A stretch of DNA of 22,104 bases. Source: a virus. The stretch lies in IMG/VR virus record IMGVR_UViG_3300009160_001822, positions 1 through 22,104 of that record; one strand, 5' to 3'. The notes beneath the pieces were generated by a model. The model did no database searches. It was not told where the DNA came from and saw nothing but the letters and a program-made list of their open reading frames with translations. The position numbers and the translations under genes were made by a program. This document shows positions 1 through 6,018 of the stretch, piece after piece (position 1 is the first letter of the stretch; each line of letters opens with the position of its first letter).

Positions 1-81
1 AAACTCAAAAAAGTTAGAGCGATTAACAACAAATATTGTAAGATGCATTTTACAAAATTCAATAGAAAGGGTAGGACATGA
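1..81 (+). CDS. Possible 3' end of an upstream gene (partial)
   Basis: Frame 1 is open from the window edge to a TGA at 79-81, giving 26 residues rich in Lys and Arg. The stop overlaps the helicase ATG as ATGA, the junction seen repeatedly in this genome, which is the main reason to believe it. The fragment is too short to identify. Frame 2 is also open across this stretch but continues deep into the helicase gene, so it is more likely a shadow. Confidence 0.3.
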   Translation, partial: KLKKVRAINNKYCKMHFTKFNRKGRT

Positions 82-1445
82 AGGTAGAGCGAATAATCTT
101 GCTGAACTTGATGCGGAACGAGAACTTCGCGAGGAAAGTGCTGCCTTTTTTGAAGAGCCAATATCTGACAGAAAGCCCAGAAAGAAAGCTGTTCGAAACA
201 ATAAAGGACCACGTCTTAAAGTATAATACACTACCAAATGAAAGTGCATTAAAACTTGTTCTGAGTGAAAAGAATAACTTAACTGAATACGAATTCAAAT
301 CTTGTAACGAAATTCTTGATGAAATAAATAGCGTCGAGCCAAGTAAAGATATTGCTTGGCTTACAGACGTGACCGAAAAGTTTTGTCAAGAAAAGGCAAT
401 TTATAATGCTATTATGGACAGCATTCAAATTCTGGATGGAAAAGATCAGAACAGGAGTAAAGGTAGTATTCCTACTCTTTTGTCTGATGCTCTTGGTGTT
501 AGTTTTGACCCCAATGTTGGTCATGATTACATTGATAAGTTCAACGACAGGTATGATTTCTATCATCGGGTGGAGAAACGGATCCCATTTGATCTTGAGT
601 ATTTTAACAAAATTACAAAAGGTGGGCTTCCTCAAAAAACGTTGAATATTGCTTTGGCTGGAACTGGTGTCGGTAAGTCACTGTTTATGTGTCATGTTGC
701 TGCAGCTAGTCTTATGCAGAACTATAATGTTTTGTATATTACGCTTGAAATGGCTGAGGAACGAATTGCTGAAAGAATCGATGCTAATTTATTAAATGTT
801 ACAATTGATGATCTGATGAAGATGCCAAAGGATATGTATCAGAAGCGCATGCTTAAACTCAAGGAGCGTGTTAAAGGTAAACTGATCATTAAAGAATATC
901 CAACAGCGGCTGCTAATCCTGCACATTTTAGAGCATTGCTGAACGAACTCAATTTAAAAAAGAATTTTAAGCCTGATATTATCTTCATTGATTATCTGAA
1001 TATCTGCGCTTCTTCTAGAATTAAAGCAGGAGCTAATGTAAACAGTTACACTTATATTAAGGCAATTGCTGAAGAATTGCGTGGTTTAGCAGTTGAATTT
1101 AAGGTTCCAATCATGTCTGCTACTCAGACAACTCGATCTGGGTATAGTAATTCAGATGTTGGACTTGAGGATACTTCTGAGTCATTTGGTTTGCCAGCAA
1201 CAGCTGACTTTATGTTTGCGCTGATCTCCACTGAAGAATTGGAGTCGCTAAATCAGATTATGGTAAAGCAGCTTAAGAATAGGTATAATGATCCAACGCT
1301 AAATAAAAGGTTCACGGTCGGTATTGATCGTGCAAAGATGAAACTATATGATCTAGAACAGAATGCTCAGAAAGATATTGTTGATTCTGGGCAGATAAAT
1401 GTAAACTCTAATAACAGAGATAAATTTAAGAATCTTAAAATATAA
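78..1445 (+). CDS. 41: Replicative DNA helicase, T4 gp41 / DnaB family
   Basis: A 455-residue ring helicase expected to unwind DNA 5'-3' at the replication fork with the gp61 primase. An N-terminal helical domain (about 1-150) precedes a RecA-like core that starts near residue 165 with the DnaB-type stretch IPFDLEYFNKITKGG. Walker A is GTGVGKS at 195-201, a TLEMAEERI segment follows at 222-230, and Walker B is IIFIDY at 301-306. The SATQTTRSG stretch at 347-355 matches the DnaB motif that contacts the neighbouring subunit. The length is close to T4 gp41. An AAGGG ribosome site at 67-71 supports the ATG at 78. The partner primase lies about 13.9 kb downstream, separated by late genes. Confidence 0.95.
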   Translation: MKVERIILLNLMRNENFARKVLPFLKSQYLTESPERKLFETIKDHVLKYNTLPNESALKLVLSEKNNLTEYEFKSCNEILDEINSVEPSKDIAWLTDVTEKFCQEKAIYNAIMDSIQILDGKDQNRSKGSIPTLLSDALGVSFDPNVGHDYIDKFNDRYDFYHRVEKRIPFDLEYFNKITKGGLPQKTLNIALAGTGVGKSLFMCHVAAASLMQNYNVLYITLEMAEERIAERIDANLLNVTIDDLMKMPKDMYQKRMLKLKERVKGKLIIKEYPTAAANPAHFRALLNELNLKKNFKPDIIFIDYLNICASSRIKAGANVNSYTYIKAIAEELRGLAVEFKVPIMSATQTTRSGYSNSDVGLEDTSESFGLPATADFMFALISTEELESLNQIMVKQLKNRYNDPTLNKRFTVGIDRAKMKLYDLEQNAQKDIVDSGQINVNSNNRDKFKNLKI

Positions 1446-1459
1446 AAAGAAGGTTTAAA

Positions 1460-2161
1460 ATGGCTGCGGATAATAAAGGATTTTTATATGAGAGCAAGAT
1501 TAATAAATTGCTGAAAAAATATAAAATTCAAAATCAAGGATTTCGAGGTGCTGCGTCAGATTCTAATGCACCTGACGCCGAAATAATTATTAAGGGTGTA
1601 AAGTATAAAGTTGAAATCAAATTAGATCTGAAAGTAGATTTTGGTCAAGGTTCTTTGGATTATGATCTAAACAAAAATAAATGGATATTAGGTGGTGCTA
1701 AAACAGATTCTGCTGAACAGATGCGAGAATTCCTAACTTCTATTAAAGCTCCAGAACTTGTAAATAAAGAGTGGGGTAATCGTGGTGCACCAAGAAAATT
1801 TACTGTCCCATTAGATAAGTTTAAGCAGTCTGATGTTGCATATGATTATGCTAACTTTAAAGATAGATTCATTAATGTAAAACCAAGTGCAGTAGCAGAT
1901 TATTATGTGAGTAAAAAAACATACTATATTCAAATCGGTAAGTATGGTTTATACTACATGGGTAAAGATGCAGCTAAATTGGGTGTGCCAGAATTTAATC
2001 CTAAATTAAGATTAAGAATTAGATTAAAGCGCGGTGGTAGCATTCCTATATACAACTATAGATTTTCAACAGCATTACAGGTAGTATCGTTGAATAAATC
2101 TGATGTTGACTTAGAAAATATTGATGATTTGACTGCGATTTCTGCGAGGGCAAAAAAATAA
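1460..2161 (+). CDS. Candidate PD-(D/E)XK-fold nuclease, otherwise unknown
   Basis: A 233-residue soluble, Lys-rich protein that I cannot name. Near the N-terminus it has the ingredients of a PD-(D/E)XK nuclease core: Glu11 in a first helix, Pro38-Asp39, a beta strand, Glu52-Ile-Lys54, then a Gln at 63 in FGQGSL. This order (E, PD, ExK, Q) is common in restriction-like and resolvase-like enzymes. The second half (about 110-233) has no motif I recognise and may bind DNA. An AAGAAGG ribosome site at 1447-1453 fits the start. The gene lies between the helicase and the sugar genes, so a role in DNA processing at the fork or on host DNA is plausible but inferred. The nuclease reading rests on motif order only. 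Confidence 0.6.
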   Translation: MAADNKGFLYESKINKLLKKYKIQNQGFRGAASDSNAPDAEIIIKGVKYKVEIKLDLKVDFGQGSLDYDLNKNKWILGGAKTDSAEQMREFLTSIKAPELVNKEWGNRGAPRKFTVPLDKFKQSDVAYDYANFKDRFINVKPSAVADYYVSKKTYYIQIGKYGLYYMGKDAAKLGVPEFNPKLRLRIRLKRGGSIPIYNYRFSTALQVVSLNKSDVDLENIDDLTAISARAKK

Positions 2162-2164
2162 TTT

Positions 2165-3106
2165 ATGACTATACTTGTAACTGGTGGATGTGGATTTATT
2201 GGAACTAACTTTATTCGTCGCTTTCTAAGCATTAATGATGAAAAAGTTATAAACTATGATCTTCTTACTTATGCTGGCAATAGAGAGAATCTTACTGAGT
2301 ATGAAGGTGATCCCAACTATATGTTTGTGAAGGGATGTATCACCAATCGACCACAATTAGAATATCTTATTGAAACTGAAAATCCAAGAGCTATTATCAA
2401 TTTTGCTGCTGAAAGTCATGTTGATAATTCCATAAAAAACAGCGCACCATTCATTGGTACAAATGTTTATGGAACAGCATCAATTCTTGATGCTATTAAA
2501 AATAAAAATCCTGAGATTCTACTGGTGCATATTTCTACCGATGAAGTTTTCGGTTCTCTTGGAAAGAACGATCCTGACTTTACAGAAACAACACCATATG
2601 ACCCAAGTTCACCTTATTCTGCATCTAAAGCAGCATCAGATCATTTCGTTAGAGCATACGCTAGAACTTTTAAACTGAAGACAATAATAACCAATTGTTC
2701 AAATAACTATGGTCCATTTCAGCATTCTGAGAAATTCATTCCAACAATTATAAGAAATGCATTAAGGAATGAAAAAATACCTATCTATGGTAATGGATCA
2801 AATATTCGAGATTGGCTATATGTTGAAGATCACTGCGATGCGATCATGCAAATTTTAGAGCGCGGAAGAATAGGGCACAGTTATAATATCGGCGGCGGAA
2901 ATCAAATAGATAATCTTGCGCTTACAAAAATGATATTGAAGTATATGGATAAACCTGAGTCCTTAATTGAATTTGTTGAAGATCGTAAAGGTCATGACTA
3001 TAGATATAGTATAAACTTCGACAAGGTTTATCTTGATATTGGCTGGTATCCAACAGTATATTTGGATACTGGATTACAAAAAACTATTGAGTGGTATTTG
3101 AAATGA
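2165..3106 (+). CDS. rfbB: dTDP-glucose 4,6-dehydratase (RmlB/RfbB)
   Basis: An extended short-chain dehydrogenase that converts dTDP-D-glucose to dTDP-4-keto-6-deoxy-D-glucose with bound NAD+. The Rossmann motif GGCGFIG is at residues 7-13. The dehydratase signature STDEVFG is at 124-130, with catalytic Thr125, Asp126 and Glu127. The YxxxK pair is Tyr151 and Lys155. NCSNNYGP (177-184) and RDWLYVEDH (215-223) are typical of the substrate-binding half. At 313 residues it is shorter than the usual bacterial enzyme of about 350, but all catalytic parts are present. Its stop overlaps the next gene's start by 4 bases, so it is probably co-translated with the thymidylyltransferase that makes its substrate. 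Confidence 0.95.
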   Translation: MTILVTGGCGFIGTNFIRRFLSINDEKVINYDLLTYAGNRENLTEYEGDPNYMFVKGCITNRPQLEYLIETENPRAIINFAAESHVDNSIKNSAPFIGTNVYGTASILDAIKNKNPEILLVHISTDEVFGSLGKNDPDFTETTPYDPSSPYSASKAASDHFVRAYARTFKLKTIITNCSNNYGPFQHSEKFIPTIIRNALRNEKIPIYGNGSNIRDWLYVEDHCDAIMQILERGRIGHSYNIGGGNQIDNLALTKMILKYMDKPESLIEFVEDRKGHDYRYSINFDKVYLDIGWYPTVYLDTGLQKTIEWYLK

Positions 3107-3990
3107 GTAAAACACTTGGTGTCATATTAGCTGCTGGAAAATCGTCTAGACTATATCCAGCTACACTTGCTGCAACTAAACAGCTTTTGCCAGTTTATGA
3201 TAAACCGCTAATCTATTACCCACTGAGCACGCTGATGCTTGCTGGAATAGACGAGTTTGTTATAATTTCAAATCCAAAAGAAAAACAAGTGTTTCAAGAA
3301 CTATTCAAGGACGCTAAAAAATACCTTGGTGTGAACATTGAATTCGCTGTTCAAGAAACACCAAAGGGAATTGCTGACGCATTCAACGTTGTATACGATC
3401 ATCTATTTGATCGTGTTAGTGACTATGATAGAATAGCATTGATTCTTGGCGATAATATATTCTATGGAGCATCTTTAACTTCTATGTTAAAATGGGCTAA
3501 TGCTGCTGATTCTGCAGTAACATTCGCCTTGCAAGTAAACGATCCAGAACGATTTGGGGTTGTTGAAATTGACAAATATGGTAATGCTCTTTCTATTGAA
3601 GAAAAACCTAAAGATCCAAAAAGCAATCTAGCAGTTACAGGTCTATACTTCTATCCAAAAGATGTATTTGCAAAAGTCAGAGGATTGTCCCCTTCTGCTA
3701 GAGAAGAACTTGAGATAACTGATTTAAATAAACTGTACCTTGAAGAAAAGAGACTAACAGTACAAAAAATGTTAAGAGGTATGGTATGGTTTGATACTGG
3801 AACTGCTGATTCATTAATGGAAGCAGCACAATTTATTCAAACACTACAAAATATTCAGGGTATCATGATTGGTTCTCCTCATGAAGTTGCATACAATAAT
3901 AGTTGGATTGACGAAGAAAACCTAAGATATACTGCTGAACTTTGCGGAAAAACGGAATATGGAAAATATTTGAAGGCATTGAAACCATGA
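3103..3990 (+). CDS. rfbA: Glucose-1-phosphate thymidylyltransferase (RmlA/RfbA)
   Basis: Joins dTTP and glucose-1-phosphate to give dTDP-glucose, the first step of dTDP-sugar synthesis. The 295-residue protein has the family start LAAGKSSRLYPAT (GKSSRL in place of the usual GGSGTRL), then KQLLPVYDKPLIYYPLSTL, the metal-binding LGDN segment near 115, and EKP near 168. I take the ATG at 3103, which overlaps the upstream TGA as ATGA. An in-frame ATG at 3091 lies inside the dehydratase gene and would add four non-conserved residues. The gene sits between the dehydratase and an epimerase-reductase with 4-base overlaps on both sides, so the three form one translational unit. Confidence 0.95.
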   Translation: MSKTLGVILAAGKSSRLYPATLAATKQLLPVYDKPLIYYPLSTLMLAGIDEFVIISNPKEKQVFQELFKDAKKYLGVNIEFAVQETPKGIADAFNVVYDHLFDRVSDYDRIALILGDNIFYGASLTSMLKWANAADSAVTFALQVNDPERFGVVEIDKYGNALSIEEKPKDPKSNLAVTGLYFYPKDVFAKVRGLSPSAREELEITDLNKLYLEEKRLTVQKMLRGMVWFDTGTADSLMEAAQFIQTLQNIQGIMIGSPHEVAYNNSWIDEENLRYTAELCGKTEYGKYLKALKP

Positions 3991-4778
3991 AAATATTAGT
4001 AGTTGGTCGTGGATGGACAGGCAATAAAGTCTATAATGAATTGCTAAGTCGCGGACATCAAACTGAAATTATTAATCACAATGACGCATTCTATAAAATT
4101 ATAGAAGAAAGATATGATTGGGTTGTTAATTGCGCTGGTGTAACAGGATCTCCAAACGTGGATGCTTGCGAATTAAACAAAGAAAAAACATATTATGGAA
4201 ATAGCATATATCCAGTATTACTTTATAAGACATGTAAATCTGTAGAAACAAAATTTGCACATTTTTCAAGTGGTTGTATATACTCTGGAGAAATAACTGA
4301 TGTTTATGCTGATCCAAATTTTGTTGGTAGTACCTATTCTATAAGTAAGGGTGTGAGTGACATATATCTGAAAAATAAAACTCTGGTATTTCGTATTCGT
4401 ATGCCATTTACTGGAGTTGATGAGAAAAAGAACTATCTAACGAAAGTTTATAATTATGCGAAAACTGGTAAACTGTGGAATGGTGGTTTAAACTCACTAA
4501 CAGATCTAGATGAAGCTGTAAAAGTTGCTTGCAATTTAATACAAGAAGGTGTATGGGGACCATATAATCTAGTTAATAGCGGATCAATTGATATGGTTGA
4601 ATTGGCTCAACTTATGGGTATAAGTCCAGAATGGTATAATAACGAAGAATTCGCAGCTGCAACTAAGTCTGGGAGATCAACCTGCACCATTCCAGCGTAT
4701 CATCAAATGTCTGATGTTCGAACAGCTCTAAAAAATGCTATATGGAGCCTAGATTTTGTAAAGTATCAAGACAGCTAA
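3987..4778 (+). CDS. dTDP-4-keto-rhamnose epimerase/reductase (NRS/ER- or RmlD-like)
   Basis: A 263-residue short-chain dehydrogenase that probably performs the last steps to dTDP-L-rhamnose. The nucleotide-binding motif is GRGWTG at 7-12 and the YxxxK pair is Tyr117 and Lys121. NCAGVTGSPNVDACE at 48-62, SSGCIYSG at 94-101 and FRIRMP at 135-140 closely resemble the plant and giant-virus NRS/ER family, which carries out both 3,5-epimerisation and 4-reduction. That would explain why no RmlC gene follows. The simpler alternative is a plain RmlD reductase with RmlC encoded elsewhere. The start at 3987 overlaps the upstream TGA as ATGA; an in-frame ATG at 3942 would extend into the upstream gene. 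Confidence 0.8.
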   Translation: MKILVVGRGWTGNKVYNELLSRGHQTEIINHNDAFYKIIEERYDWVVNCAGVTGSPNVDACELNKEKTYYGNSIYPVLLYKTCKSVETKFAHFSSGCIYSGEITDVYADPNFVGSTYSISKGVSDIYLKNKTLVFRIRMPFTGVDEKKNYLTKVYNYAKTGKLWNGGLNSLTDLDEAVKVACNLIQEGVWGPYNLVNSGSIDMVELAQLMGISPEWYNNEEFAAATKSGRSTCTIPAYHQMSDVRTALKNAIWSLDFVKYQDS

Positions 4779-4781
4779 ATA
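4775..4781 (+). promoter_or_regulatory. Candidate T4-type late promoter (CTAAATA)
   Basis: CTAAATA matches the last seven bases of the T4 late consensus TATAAATA except for one position. It contains the TAA stop of the upstream gene and ends 29 bases before the next ATG. The same box recurs at the same kind of site at 5988 and 14033. T4-type late promoters need no -35 element. Confidence 0.55.
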
Positions 4782-4793
4782 TAAGGAGCGTTT

Positions 4794-4805
4794 CACATAG
4801 AGTGG
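4794..4805 (+). promoter_or_regulatory. Shared leader element (AGAGTGG) before the 4811 gene
   Basis: CACATAGAGTGG lies 5 bases before the ATG. The next late gene has CACAGAGTGG 4 bases before its ATG. AGAGTGG may act as an imperfect ribosome binding site. A better AGGAG at 4784-4788 is about 22 bases from the ATG, too far to serve it. The shared leader supports the chosen starts of both genes. Confidence 0.4.
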
Positions 4806-4810
4806 ATTAG

Positions 4811-5995
4811 ATGATATCATTTAAAAGTTTCTTATTAGAGTCGTTCGAGACAGAAAAACTAAAACATCTTGAGCATGCTGAAGACCATCCAATAAACGCA
4901 GGTTCAGCTGGATTTGAGCATGCTGTAAAAACCCTAAAGGGTGTGCATAATGCCTTGCAAGGCAAAAAATCAGACGTAAAGCTAACAACAAAATATGATG
5001 GTGCACCTTCCATTGTATTCGGCACACACCCAGAAAGCAATAAATTCTTTGTTGGAAGCAAGTCTGTTTTCAATAAAAACCCAAAGATCAACTATACTCA
5101 AAAAGACATCGAAAAAAACCATGGACATGCCCCTGGTTTAGTATCAAAATTGAGCGCAGCATTGGAACATCTGCCAAAAGTAACACCAAAGGGTAAGGTA
5201 TACCAAGGTGATATTATGCATACTGCAGATAGTGTGAAAGAATCTGGTGGATCATATCACACAACTCCAAATACAGTAACCTATTCCGCAAAAAAGGGTT
5301 CCGAGCTAGGAAATAAACTAGCTCATTCCAAAATTGGTGTTGCCGTGCATACAGAGTATCATGGCAATACACTAGACAATATGAAAGCCAAATTTGGTCC
5401 ATCAACAGAACATTTTTCAAAACATAAAGATGTAAATATCATCTCTACTGAAAGTAAACTTGATCCTAAAGACTATAAGCCTGAACATAGAAAACAGTTT
5501 GAAGATTCAATAGCCAAGGCTGAAAAACTAAATCCAGGACACGATTACTCTCACATCGACAATCATAGAGAACACTTAAAAACTTATATAAACTCAACAG
5601 TTCGTGAAGGAACTAAACCTTCTGTAAATGGGTTTATAAAGCATGTTGCAGGAAAATATGCTGCAACTGAAGCTAAGTATAAAAAATCAAAAAACAGGCT
5701 TAAAGTTTCTGAGAAATCTAGAAATGCAATTGCCGATATTCAATCCAATAAAAAGGCATTTCAAACAACACTACAGATACATAAGCATCTGCAAGACGCT
5801 AAACATGCTCTGGTTAAAGGTCTTGCAAATGAAGGAGAATTTGCACATTCGATTAATGGTAAACAGACTGGACCAGAAGGACACGTTGCCATACTTCATA
5901 ATATGCCAACTAAGCTTGTTGACCGCAGTTCAGAAGGGTTTGCAGCATCTAACCTCAGAGCAGGTGGTATTAGGGCACTGAAAAAAACTAAATAA
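4811..5995 (+). CDS. Conserved T4-like phage protein with KxDG nucleotidyltransferase motif and capsid-targeting-like N-terminus
   Basis: A 394-residue protein of a family common in T4-like phages (I believe the DUF6267 type; not checked). Residues 1-10 (MISFKSFLLE) resemble the T4 internal-protein capsid-targeting peptide, which prohead protease cuts after Glu10. Residues 61-64 are Lys-Tyr-Asp-Gly in LTTKYDGAPSIVFG, the motif I pattern of ATP-dependent ligases and RNA ligases, in which the Lys carries AMP. FVGSKSVFNK (80-89) and YQGDIMHT (131-138) may correspond to later ligase motifs. The rest is Lys-rich and helical. A late promoter box and leader precede it. I infer a late protein, possibly packaged with DNA and injected, that may transfer a nucleotide to RNA or another target. 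No activity is established. Confidence 0.7.
   Translation: MISFKSFLLESFETEKLKHLEHAEDHPINAGSAGFEHAVKTLKGVHNALQGKKSDVKLTTKYDGAPSIVFGTHPESNKFFVGSKSVFNKNPKINYTQKDIEKNHGHAPGLVSKLSAALEHLPKVTPKGKVYQGDIMHTADSVKESGGSYHTTPNTVTYSAKKGSELGNKLAHSKIGVAVHTEYHGNTLDNMKAKFGPSTEHFSKHKDVNIISTESKLDPKDYKPEHRKQFEDSIAKAEKLNPGHDYSHIDNHREHLKTYINSTVREGTKPSVNGFIKHVAGKYAATEAKYKKSKNRLKVSEKSRNAIADIQSNKKAFQTTLQIHKHLQDAKHALVKGLANEGEFAHSINGKQTGPEGHVAILHNMPTKLVDRSSEGFAASNLRAGGIRALKKTK
5988..5994 (+). promoter_or_regulatory. Candidate T4-type late promoter (CTAAATA)
   Basis: A second CTAAATA that includes the stop codon of the upstream gene. It ends 24 bases before the ATG at 6019, close to the spacing at 4775 and 14033. The repeated geometry argues against chance. 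Confidence 0.55.
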
Positions 5996-6007
5996 TAAGT
6001 CACCCAC

Positions 6008-6014
6008 AGAGTGG
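6008..6014 (+). promoter_or_regulatory. Shared leader element (AGAGTGG) before the 6019 gene
   Basis: AGAGTGG within CACAGAGTGG, 4 bases before the ATG, matching the leader of the preceding late gene. It is the only plausible ribosome site for this start. The bases around it (CCAC-AGA-GTGG) could also form a 4-bp hairpin. Confidence 0.4.
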
Positions 6015-6018
6015 TATA

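Noticed and set aside
2-220. Frame 2 open from the window edge into the helicase gene
   Set aside because: It continues across the well-supported start and N-terminal domain of the helicase and ends without a compatible junction; frame 1, ending in the ATGA overlap, is more plausible.
1299-1305. A fourth CTAAATA box
   Set aside because: It lies inside the helicase coding region, about 155 bases before the next start and not at a stop codon, so it lacks the geometry of the three accepted boxes.
3942-3986. Upstream start of the epimerase-reductase
   Set aside because: The 15 extra residues come from another frame of the thymidylyltransferase end and precede the natural MKILVVGRG start of the Rossmann fold.
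5999-6018. CCAC-AGA-GTGG as a transcription terminator
   Set aside because: The stem is only 4 bp with no U-run after it, and it sits in the leader shared with the previous gene, so it is more likely part of the translation signal.
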